Shown: positions 1 through 7,157 of the stretch, piece after piece | Layout: each line of letters begins with the position of its first letter | How positions within the stretch are numbered: the first letter of the stretch is position 1 | Assembly (NCBI GenBank): GCA_028565635.1 | Contig: JAOXYB010022659.1 | Coordinates: 1-16,832 of the forward strand | Source of the DNA: Phoronis ovalis | Lineage: Eukaryota > Phoronida > Phoronidae | Length of the DNA stretch: 16,832 nt | Direction of reading: 5' to 3' | Notes under the pieces: generated by a model | Seen by the model: only the letters and a program-made list of their open reading frames with translations | Database searches by the model: none | What the model was told of the DNA's origin: nothing | Position numbers and translations under genes: made by a program

Positions 1-110
1 TATACTCAGACGCCATTTCGATATACCCAATTATTTTTCAAAAATCACACATTATTTTCCAATTTTGATGCATTTACTCATTAGAATGATACGAAAAGGA
101 AATAACTTAC

Positions 111-161
111 CAAGTTTTGATTTCATCTTCTGCATAGTCAACTCTTTTTATTGGATCCCCC
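111..161 (-). CDS. TH: TH exon 6: 51-nt exon encoding GDPIKRVDY..EIKTW
   Basis: This 51-nt exon lies between a ctttgcag acceptor and a TG/GTAAGT donor. One base finishes the Gln codon begun in exon 5; then come 16 codons, GDPIKRVDYAEDEIKT, and TG of a Trp codon completed in the next exon outside the window. Human TH has GDPIPRVEYTAEEIATW at this place, so the match is clear despite the short length. The second Pro of GDPIPR is replaced by Lys. In human PAH, as I recall it, this region belongs to one 197-nt exon 6, so the intron inside the Trp codon is extra relative to PAH. The gene continues to the left; positions 1-110 are intron 6 and I see no further exon there. Confidence 0.93.
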
Positions 162-360
162 CTGCAAAGAAATGCATAATTATTTAAATTAGCTTGCCAT
201 CATGCTGGAAATTTCAAATTTAAAAGCAGTTGAATTTAACAAATCTTTACTACAATCTATTTAAGCACGAACTCCGTATGATTTGGGTTAGTTAATAGTG
301 CAGGTAGGATACTGAGCTCATTATTCGTCTTGACCCTCTTTACTAACTTTCTGTACTCAC

Positions 361-428
361 TGTTTATATTCGAACGCAATATCAGCTATTTTTGTCCGTC
401 TTTCACGGTAAGCCATGTCAGAAAAGCC
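361..428 (-). CDS. TH: TH exon 5: GF..YRERR..IADIAFEYK segment
   Basis: The exon is 68 nt, equal to my recollection of PAH exon 5, between a ggttgtag acceptor and a CA/GTGAGT donor. It encodes GFSDMAYRERRTKIADIAF followed by EYK, then two bases (CA) of the next codon. Family counterparts are human TH GFSDQVYRQRRKLIAEIAF and the PAH/TPH VYRxRRK segments, so the YRxRR core is kept while V-Y becomes A-Y and the final K becomes T. The split CA+G codon gives Gln where relatives have His or Tyr before GDPI. The exon is too short for ordinary ORF scanning. Introns of 1296 bp (upstream) and 199 bp (downstream) flank it. Confidence 0.95.
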
Positions 429-520
429 CTACAACCATACATTTAACATTCATCAAATTAGTTACAGAGTGATATTTGGAATATGCAATATATAACAAAC
501 GGGAATATTTGATTATTTAA

Positions 521-1564
521 GGCCAAGATAGACCCTCGTTACTGTTTAAATAAAAAATTGTGAAAAATGCGCATTTTATTTTTTTACACATAAAATGGAT
601 GCTTTGTGAAACTTTACATTCAGGCTTTTTCATACTGGTATTTTAAAAGTAGTGTGTGAAATGTATGAAATTTAATTAGCGTTTAATGAAAGCCTATATA
701 ACAATCATTAGGTACATCCTAAAAGCCAGTAAATCTGAATTCATGCTGACTATGTTTTATCAAATAAACGTACTCCCATAAGTTGTTATGGAGCATTTTT
801 AAATTGCACCAGGAATTTATGTTATATAACGAATTCACATTGTTCGGCAAATAAAACATTTACCTTTTTTAAGCATTAATAATGCGGAGATTATTCAAGG
901 TATTTACAATTTGGTCATAACAAATAATGGGAGTACCGTTTATTTCTTAAATACTTAGTTTTCTGGGCGGCCGTTTTAACATAAATTCAATTATTTAGAG
1001 ATATCATCAAATAATTAAAGGTATCACCAAATAATTGGAGATATCAACAATTAAATTAGAGATATCGCCAATTAAACAGTAATTGAATTAATGATATCGC
1101 CAAATACATATTGAGCGTACTAAGCAATTGTTGATATCATTAATATAATTAGCGATAGCACAAATTCAATTAGCGATATCATTGATAGAATTAGCGACAT
1201 CGCTAATTCTATTAGAATTAGTGATCAAATCGAATTAATGTTATGTTCAAATACAATTAATGTTATATTCTAAATGTTTGTAACATATCTCTAATTCTAT
1301 TGTTGATATGTGAAATTCTATTTCAACATATTAAATCGGGTTGAATTAGATATATCACTAATTTATTGTTGATATCGTTAAGTCTTTGATGATATCTCTA
1401 AATAATTGAATTTATGTTAAAATGGACGCCCATACGTGTCTGAAAATACCACCTAAATGCTAAAGTTCGGAAAACATTAATTTATTGTCTTTACTTTGTA
1501 CAAAATAATGTAATGCGTTTTTTTACGATTATTATTTAAATAGCAGCGAGGGTTTAGCTTAGCC
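521..1564. repeat. Diverged foldback (inverted-repeat) element, copy 1
   Basis: The outer arms are inverted copies: 521-650 reads GGCCAAGATAG..CCCTCG..TTTAAATAA, and the reverse complement of 1564-1440 reads GGCTAAGCTAA..CCCTCG..TTTAAATAA, both continuing to an ACTTTA(G)CATT..GGTATTTT stretch. Inner arms also pair: GTACTCCCATAAGTTGTTATG (about 770-790) against the reverse complement of 915-940. The family recurs at 7586-8060. No coding capacity is visible, so this is a non-autonomous foldback/MITE-type element. Its right arm is interrupted by the element at 964-1432. Confidence 0.75.
964..1432. mobile_element. Foldback/MITE-like element with 48-bp terminal inverted repeats
   Basis: The left end (964-1011) and the reverse complement of the right end (1385-1432) match at 46 of 48 bases, beginning TGGGCG.CC.TTTTAACATA and ending GATATCATCAAA. 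The interior is built from loosely repeated AATTAG-GATATC units of both orientations; GATATC occurs at 1000, 1040, 1061, 1093, 1133, 1175, 1371 and 1391. There is no ORF. It sits inside the right arm of the 521-1564 element and so is the younger insertion. I could not identify a clear target-site duplication, and the superfamily is unknown. Confidence 0.8.
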
Positions 1565-1718
1565 TTGAGATGCCCTGAGAATTTTAGTTTTTCCTAAAAA
1601 AAATTATTATGCTCTTTGTGGCCAACAGAACAAAACACGAACTCGAAACAAGAAATACCAAATCGTTAACTAGCTCAGTGAAACAACAAGTCTCTTAGGA
1701 ATTGCAAACGTTCAGGTA

Positions 1719-1724
1719 ACTTGC
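1719..1724 (-). other. TH: GC splice donor (GC-AG intron 4)
   Basis: On the minus strand the exon-4 end reads CCG/GCAAGT. GC donors are a minor known class and normally show this strong GCAAGT context. Frame, the HPGF family motif and the known intron position after Pro all require cutting here. A sequencing error changing T to C would be the alternative explanation. Confidence 0.85.
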
Positions 1725-1813
1725 CGGGTGGTCTTGGTCCAAGTCAGGATCAAACTTAGTGATCAGATGATGGCAACGGTCCAGCTCAGAAATATGCTTC
1801 GGGAACCAGATAT
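1725..1813 (-). CDS. TH: TH exon 4: start of catalytic domain, with non-canonical GC donor
   Basis: The exon is 89 nt, the same length I recall for PAH exon 4. After a tttttcag acceptor it reads [19 protein letters not shown] and then [10 protein letters not shown]. This is the most diagnostic piece in the window: human TH has WFPRKVSELDKCHHLVTK and FDPDLDLDHP, while PAH and TPH differ at the CHHL and FDPDLD positions. It starts the aromatic amino acid hydroxylase catalytic domain. The exon must end after Pro in phase 0, because exon 5 begins with Gly-Phe, as in the family's HPGF motif. The bases after that Pro codon are GCAAGT, not GT. Using the nearest downstream GT (four bases on) would break the frame. 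Confidence 0.97.
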
Positions 1814-2027
1814 CTGAAAAAACAAAACAAAACATGATTATATTATGATCAGTATTTGTTGGAAGGGGCTGGGAATCTGGATAGTGGCTCAGGGGAGTTT
1901 TACATTTAGAGGCCATCAAAGAGGTCAAGGGTAATTTTGAGATCAAAAATCCGAAAAAATGAAATGTTTACTACTTGCTAGAAAGTTAAAAATGATGTTA
2001 AGAGGCCCGGTCATTTAGAGATCATGC

Positions 2028-2274
2028 CCAGGGGTACTCAAGGTTTTTAGATTATGGGGATGTGCCGCCCAACAAATCAAATTCCAAAATTTATTTATGG
2101 ATACAAACCTAAAATTAATCCAAATTATTTGCTGTAAGCAGTGAGTACCAATCAAAATTTTGAATATCTTTACGGTAGCAATAAAAAAATACAGTAAAAA
2201 GTATACAATCTAAATCCAAAATTTTCAACTGGGCTGTACACCCCCACCAAAACATAACTTGAATACCCCTCCCG
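2028..2274. repeat. Imperfect inverted repeat (foldback) in TH intron 3
   Basis: The left arm (about 2030-2090) reads GGGGTACTCAAGGTTTTTAG..GGGGATGTGCCGCCCA..AAATT, and the reverse complement of the right arm (about 2274-2205) reads GGGGTATTCAAG..GGGGGTGTACAGCCCA..AAAATTT. The arms are diverged and separated by about 115 bp of AT-rich DNA. No ORF is present. Confidence 0.65.
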
Positions 2275-2409
2275 GGAGATCATGCTAGGTCACAGAATTC
2301 AATAGCAGGAAGCCTGCTTTTGCTAAAAGGTTATCTAGTTACATCATCTTAGTATTGTTATACACCAGGGAAGTACTACCATCCAAAGTGGTTATACATA
2401 CGTGCCGCC

Positions 2410-2740
2410 TTATGGGGTATGGTTTTTCAGGGTCCCTGCTTGCAACGGGGTATATCAGTTTTTCAGCCCTAGACGCTCCTAACGGGGCATATTTTTACCT
2501 CGCTGCTAACAACGGGTCCCGATAATCTGATAACGGGTCACGGAAATGTAATCTGCTACAAAGGGGTAAATTTTTAGCCCAGAATTTTTAGTCATTGGCA
2601 CATACTGAAGGGATATGTTTTTAGCCATGTTTGCTTATATGTTTTTTTTTGCCATGGGTATTACTAAAGGTGTATGTTTTAGCCATCTTTTCTGATGATG
2701 GGGTATGTTTTAGCCATATTTTCTGACAACGGGATAGGTT
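2410..2740 (+). repeat. Degenerate minisatellite, unit about 30-40 bp
   Basis: A motif of the form (CT)GATAACGGGGTATGTTTTTAG followed by CCAT recurs roughly nine times with heavy divergence: AACGGGGTATAT, AACGGGGCATAT, AACGGGTCCCG, AACGGGTCACGG, AAGGGGTAAATTTTTAGCC, AAGGGATATGTTTTTAGCCAT, AAAGGTGTATGTTTTAGCCAT and GGGGTATGTTTTAGCCATA. It is an old tandem array in intron 3, possibly linked to the neighbouring foldback. Confidence 0.7.
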
Positions 2741-2859
2741 GTGAACCTCCCGGGTTATACAACGTCAGAAACCAGCATTTTGTCTATATCTGTAAGAGAG
2801 CACAACTTAGAAATCTACTGTAAAAAGGCAAAACACAACACTGTACACAAACACTGGGA

Positions 2860-2871
2860 GGGGGGGGGGGG
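2860..2871 (+). repeat. Homopolymer run of 12 G
   Basis: Twelve uninterrupted G follow ACTGGGA. On the TH transcript strand this is a C12 tract in intron 3. It is prone to length error and slippage. Confidence 0.9.
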
Positions 2872-3187
2872 TGAACGATTTGTGGATATCTCTGATCTGC
2901 AAATAAATCTTGCATCCCTGCAAACACAAGCTGGGAATTGGATTTGCGTTTTACTGAAATTTATCTCTCGAAAAAGAGTGTTACCCCAAACGTCCTCATA
3001 CTAGTCATGTATGGTTACTAGCCACGTTAAGAATTTTTGAAAATTCTTTTTCATAAAAGAAAGCCTTGTCGCAGTTATAGATGACTAGTTGTAAACAGTC
3101 TGAAAAGAGTAATTATATGCGACAATCAATATCTGTAGGATATTGGCGGCTGGTACGCAGAAGTCTCCATGTCACAAGTCAGAATAC

Positions 3188-3368
3188 CTTTAGCGGGATC
3201 ATTCTCATTAAGAATTTTAACGGTTAATATGTTGGAACTTTGCTTCAAGGACATAACTAGAGACATCGCGTGTTCTCTTGTCGTTTCTCCTAGCACGAAA
3301 ATATCCAGATGCCCTCCAAATACTTTTGATGTTCTTGATTCGATGTGATGTATAGTCACGTGACAACT
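3188..3368 (-). CDS. TH: TH exon 3: ACT-type regulatory domain
   Basis: The exon is 181 nt: 60 codons plus one base, after a ttcttttcag acceptor and before a G/GTATTC donor. It begins SCHVTIHHIESRTSK, aligning without gaps to fly TFHGTVQHVESRQS and human TFEAKIHHLETR. It continues with HLDIFVLGETTREH (second half of the ACT domain, matching DVLIKLDMTRGN) and MSLVMSLKQSSNILTVKI, ending NENDPAK. The single leftover G joins AT from exon 4 to make Asp just before IWFPKH. This phase-1 position agrees with what I recall for PAH intron 3. The domain mediates regulation by the N-terminal tail and by dimer contacts. An ORF caller starts this at a GTG (3359), but that is an internal valine codon, not an initiation site. 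Confidence 0.96.
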
Positions 3369-5287
3369 CTGAAAAGAAAGCGTTTTTAAAACTGCAACGT
3401 ATAGTCAATCGACTGCTTTCAAATTTTGCAAACAGGAATATTGAAATAAAAAATGCCTTTTGCAAATTGAGTCAAAATCCTTAGCTTTAAATTCGAGACT
3501 TTTCTATCGTGCCTTGTTGACAAAGGTAACTGTACTGGCTGGTAGTTATAATATAAATGTAATCCTAATGATACTACTATTGGTAAAAAAATAATACAGT
3601 TTTTTAGTGTCATAAATAGTACTTGCCCAGTCAGAGATCATGCAGAGTAGCTTGAATATTATTATTGGGCAGATTAGGAAATAAAAAAACACATTTGTAT
3701 ATGCAATCCTGAAGTATTCAGAGTAGAAAATTAGATAATTGTAACGCATTCTATGCGTAAGTCAATTAATTCTGGATATTATCTGTATATTTGTAAGTAA
3801 ATGTATCGTTGCATCTGATGCCAACGTAACACGACACGACTGGTAATAGAATATTTAAACTCGAAATCATAAACTCTCAATCTGGAACCACGCCGTTCTT
3901 ATTTCTATATGTTCATGCGCGTTTAATTTTTTGCCCATGTTTTTTTTCTAATAGCAAGCATGTTTTGGCGTGTTATGTCTAACGTAAAACGAACAGATAT
4001 TTGAGTACGATTTTTAACAATAGCGCGCGATGGTCACTAATCAGAGCCCACGTAACACCTTACAAGTTAAAAATTTGCTAATCGTATCTCTCAGCTTCTG
4101 ACTCTCGGCATCGGTACATGTAAAAACATACTAAGTTGTGTGACGTTCTTTACTCTATAAAAGTAAAAATGAGTGCCTCGCAAATTATAATAGTTTGCAT
4201 TATTAAGTATAGAAACAGTATAAAACGTTAAGTTACAATAAAATGATTCCGGTTTGACCAATCAGAACGTATAATGTTCAAGGTTTGACATGTACAAGCA
4301 GCCATGATTTTTTTAAAAAATCTTATAAGGTCCATCGTGTAATGCCTGCTTCTGCCTGCACCACATTGTATTTTAATGATATTGACGGATTCTATTAAGG
4401 ATAGCTGGACTGTGCAAATCTATGAGATTATGCAATTAATGTTTTAGTAAATAACCGTAAATAACCGAGAAATGAACTAATCTTTTTACATATACATGTT
4501 CACTCGCCATTGGAAAAGCTCAGCAATCAAAAATTAATAAGTATTTTTAGAGTAAGGAGGTTTGCAACCGGTGATGTGTGATACAAACAAGTAGTATTCA
4601 GAACAAGTATATCGTTTGAAGCCTATTGGGCAAATATCGTTCTTAATTTTAGCAATGTTTGATTTCAAATCAACGCATATTCCTTCATTGGCATATTGCA
4701 TTAATATTCAGAGAATGTAATTATTCCAGGAAGCAATAATGCATAAAAATCAATTTGCGGAAGTTTACTGAGATTTACTGACTTCAAGGAAATAAACTAT
4801 TATTGACTTAAAGTGCAATTGCGTGTTACATCTCTTAAGTAGTTACATCACATCAATGCAAAGAAACTGAATTTAAGTTAGAACATTGAGCAAGCGTTAC
4901 TTTTGTCTACTAGGGAAATTCGAATCGATACCTCGGATGATTAATTGTTACAAAAATATATCTCACCACGGCTTATATATTTTCCGCAAAATAGAGATTG
5001 TTAACACTTTTAAATCCTTTTTCTTGCGTTTTTTTTATTATTGTATTATGCGGACATGACATATCAAAAAATCTCCGAAAGACATACAATATAATGCCTC
5101 TTAATAGTATAACACTGTTAGAATAGCAGCGATTGTTGTAATTGATGTCGTATTGTTTTTGCTGAGGTTTATGATTGAATTCAATAAAGTCAAGTTAGTA
5201 ATTATGCCTATTATCCACTTACTGTACTGCAGCGATTTAAAGAGACGAGTTAAAGACCTGCAAATCAGATTAATGTGTAAGAGTATA

Positions 5288-5912
5288 TCCCACGCTCCCG
5301 CTTCACCCTGAAAATCATTTGGTATTTTTAACGCTTAAATGAGTGGGGGGGGGGGGAAACGTTGAAAGATCTTTTATTAACGTGACTGATTCAAAACTTC
5401 ATGATTTTCAAATGTGCCGTTTTTTAAGAAAGTTACTTCGCAAATCACCACTATGATTCTCCATTATCGACAATAAGCATTTGAAATCGCTCCACACGGG
5501 TACAATTGGAACAGACTGCTCCCGGGGCTTATCTGAATATATGACATTAACAATTTCTCCAAGCATTGGACCAGATGTGGTAATAATTGTGTTCACCTGT
5601 GAACACATCCTTCTAGGTGTTAATGATGTTGAAACCCCGTATACGTTCATTGTGTAACACAATGCTGCATTATGTTTTCTTACTTGCGGCTGATATTAGC
5701 TGGAGTCAAATTATGAACTACATACAGTTGGCTCCGGGAGTCGGCTATAGGGAACTTATAACGAGGATTTACAAAACAAAACCTTTCCTAAAAGCAACCT
5801 ATTATAAAATTTAAAGTACTGTTAGTTATTATGTTTTTCACGCTGATAAAGAATTTTCAGCATTTTTTCCGTTAGAAAATAGCACACTATTATCAGAGTT
5901 GGGAGCGTGGGA
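5288..5912. repeat. Possible 625-bp unit with 12-bp perfect inverted ends and an old ORF
   Basis: TCCCACGCTCCC at 5288-5299 is the exact reverse complement of 5901-5912. Between them the minus strand has an 84-codon ORF (5662-5408) with readable composition (MNVYGVSTSLTPRR; SGPMLGEIVNVIYS) and, upstream in another frame, a short open stretch with NPRYKFPIADSR. I do not recognise either; a faint likeness of the GEIVNVIY..VPIVPV part to Pif1/Helitron helicase text is too weak to name. There is no clear target-site duplication. The inverted match could be chance, although GC-rich 12-mers are uncommon here. Confidence 0.3.
5345..5356 (+). repeat. Homopolymer run of 12 G
   Basis: Twelve uninterrupted G follow GAGT. 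On the TH transcript strand this is a C12 tract in intron 2, similar in size to the one in intron 3. Confidence 0.9.
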
Positions 5913-6118
5913 AATGCCGGCATGCTATTCCGAATTAGGGAGACAACTTTATGGGAAAAGTGTAATTATTTTTTACATAAAAATGACACACATTTAAACA
6001 CTGTATTGCATGGGCTAATATATGTTTTATTTCTGGCACATTTGGACAATAATATTTACAATTATAGTACTGCCAGCTTATACTGTAATCGCGATGCACA
6101 CTATATTGAAGTACATAC

Positions 6119-6373
6119 CTCAAAAGTTTTGAGCGCCCCAACGAGTGATGCAGATCCTTCCTTGAGAGTAAAGCGTACGCAGATATTTTTTGGTATTTCA
6201 ACATCTGTCTCTGAGACATTAGATACTTCACCGTTAGGACTAGAAAATACTTCTTCTTCCGACAAAGAACTGTTACGACTGAGTCGACGTTCCTGCCGCT
6301 CAAACTCCGCATTTGTAGCGGTGTCGAATTTGGCATCGTCAATAAGACTGCGGCGTCGCCAGGAACCGCCATG
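6119..6373 (-). CDS. TH: TH exon 2: regulatory tail with Ser40-type site and start of ACT domain
   Basis: The exon has 85 codons, phase 0 at both ends, after a tgcatttttag acceptor and before a GTATGT donor. Near its start it reads HGGSWRRRSLIDDAKF, matching insect RRRSLVDDARF and human RRQSLIEDAR; the serine (predicted residue 44) corresponds to human Ser40, whose phosphorylation by PKA relieves dopamine feedback inhibition. A second RRxS follows (RRLSRNSS, serine about residue 67). Next comes an acidic stretch (LSEEEVF, then SETDVEIP). The end, CVRFTLKEGSASLVGALK plus TFE, is the first strand and helix of the ACT-type regulatory domain. The intron after LKTFE falls where I recall PAH intron 2 (after LRLFE). 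An overlapping minus ORF that begins at the ATG at 6372 is one frame off and not real. Confidence 0.95.
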
Positions 6374-7052
6374 CTAAAAATGCAATAGACAAATGATATT
6401 TGATAGCATTGCTACAAAAATATTCTACAATGTTATACAGGCTTGTTTTTTAAGGTTACTTGGTTCCAATAGGGTTGCTGGATAACCGATAACCGAATAG
6501 AAGTATTACACTGACAGATGGCGCGCAATCTCACTTTAGGTCACTTTATGATCATGATGTTTCAATACATTTTGATTTTGAACTCACATTGTTATCATTA
6601 TTTTTCTAAAGTTTTGTATACAAGATCATTTATAATTCAAATTTAATTTCAAGTTTTGATAGTATTTAAAGTGATTTTAAGAAATTGACGGTTTCGCAAA
6701 CTGGCACGAAATAGTGTTGGTGCGTCACGAAAAATCCCAGAATTCTAATGATGGATTTGTTCACTATTATACTCATAATTATTACTATATCCACACACCA
6801 CATCATGCTCAGCTGTTGAAAACTTGACGCTTACAATCTATTGGGTAAGAAAATGCGTCAAATCCGATTAATTTCGATATACCTATAAAATGGACAATTC
6901 CTAGGTGCGTATAATAATAATAAAACAAACTGTTAATTTCGGCTCATGTCGTGACAATCATGTTGTCGACTACAAGAGTAGTAGCTATTCTAAACCATGC
7001 TCGCTACGTTCCGCCTACCTACATATCACGGTTCATTTTTAATTCCTATTAC
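6374..7052 (-). other. TH: TH intron 1
   Basis: This is 679 bp from the GTAATA donor of exon 1 to the tgcatttttag acceptor of exon 2. It contains a short ATA trinucleotide run (6911-6922) and otherwise nothing I can name. Its existence depends on the exon 1 prediction. Confidence 0.65.
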
Positions 7053-7157
7053 CTCTTCAGTACTACTTGAATGTTTTCGAGCCCGTTTTCCGCTACCACT
7101 GTGCTTATTATCCAATGCTACGTGTCTTTTAACTTTTCCATTTTTAATAAGTTCCAT
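7053..7157 (-). CDS. TH: TH exon 1 (predicted): start codon and 35-residue N-terminus
   Basis: The exon starts with ATG at 7157-7155 and ends at GAG followed by a GTAATA donor, in phase 0, which fits the phase-0 start of exon 2. The 35 residues begin MELIKNGKVK and end RKHSSSTEE. The start is supported by context: A at -3 and G at +4, an in-frame TAA at 7184-7182, and no AG acceptor between that stop and the ATG. The peptide is basic and hydrophilic, with KRARK and a serine cluster (RKHSSS) that could be phosphorylated like the N-terminal serines of vertebrate TH. I do not recognise the residues themselves; the N-terminus of this family is poorly conserved, and the KKSYSIENG-type start of insect TH is absent. 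Intron 1 is 679 bp. The assignment rests on frame, splice signals and position, so a different or additional first exon is possible. Confidence 0.68.

Larger units (their letters stand above)
429..1724 (-). other. TH: TH intron 4 (GC-AG), filled by nested foldback elements
   Basis: This intron is 1296 bp; about 1044 bp of it is the foldback element 521-1564, which carries the second element 964-1432. The remaining ends are plain AT-rich DNA. Confidence 0.92.
1814..3187 (-). other. TH: TH intron 3
   Basis: This 1374-bp intron is mostly repeats: a foldback pair (2028-2274), a degenerate minisatellite (2410-2740) and a G12 run (2860-2871). The plus ORF across 2741-3004 reads through the G run and shows no family motif. 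Confidence 0.92.
3369..6118 (-). other. TH: TH intron 2
   Basis: This is the largest intron here, 2750 bp, from GTATGT to ttcttttcag. It contains a G12 run (5345-5356) and a possible inverted-repeat unit (5288-5912) with an old ORF. From 3400 to 5280 I see only AT-rich sequence with short chance ORFs and no repeat or conserved peptide. Confidence 0.9.
1..7157 (-). other. TH: Tyrosine hydroxylase gene, 5' part (exons 1-6), continues past left edge
   Basis: TH is the iron- and tetrahydrobiopterin-dependent enzyme that turns tyrosine into L-DOPA in the cytosol. Six minus-strand exons join in one frame (105, 255, 181, 89, 68 and 51 nt), each internal one bounded by splice sites. The conceptual peptide follows the family order: regulatory tail with RRRSLIDDA, ACT-type domain ending near VKILNENDP, then the catalytic start [14 protein letters not shown] and [10 protein letters not shown]. 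The CHHL and FDPDLD forms point to TH rather than phenylalanine or tryptophan hydroxylase. Four intron positions (after LKTFE; in the Asp codon before IWFP; after DHP; in the codon before GDPI) equal those I recall for human PAH introns 2-5, and exons of 89 and 68 nt equal PAH exons 4 and 5. About half of the protein, including the iron ligands, lies beyond the left edge. Confidence 0.96.

Noticed and set aside
1-110. Possible seventh TH exon at the left edge
   Set aside because: No acceptor followed by a Trp-completing G and family sequence is visible; treated as intron 6.
964-1432. CRISPR-like array of spaced short repeats
   Set aside because: The GATATC units are degenerate, occur in both orientations with irregular spacing, and the context is an animal intron; inverted ends show a foldback element.
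2741-3004. 87-codon plus ORF with a glycine run
   Set aside because: The glycines come from a G12 homopolymer, and the ORF lies in TH intron 3 on the opposite strand with no domain.
3217-3749. Several overlapping 64-82 codon minus ORFs near exon 3
   Set aside because: They are alternative frames or intron sequence; only the frame giving SCHVTIHHIESR is conserved.
5935-6372. 145-codon minus ORF starting at an ATG at 6372
   Set aside because: It is one frame off from the real TH reading of exon 2 and runs into intron 2 without conserved sequence.
5907-6377. 156-codon plus-strand ORF, the longest in the window
   Set aside because: It is the antisense shadow of TH exon 2; the minus frame carries the conserved RRRSLIDDA and ACT-domain sequence and proper splice sites.
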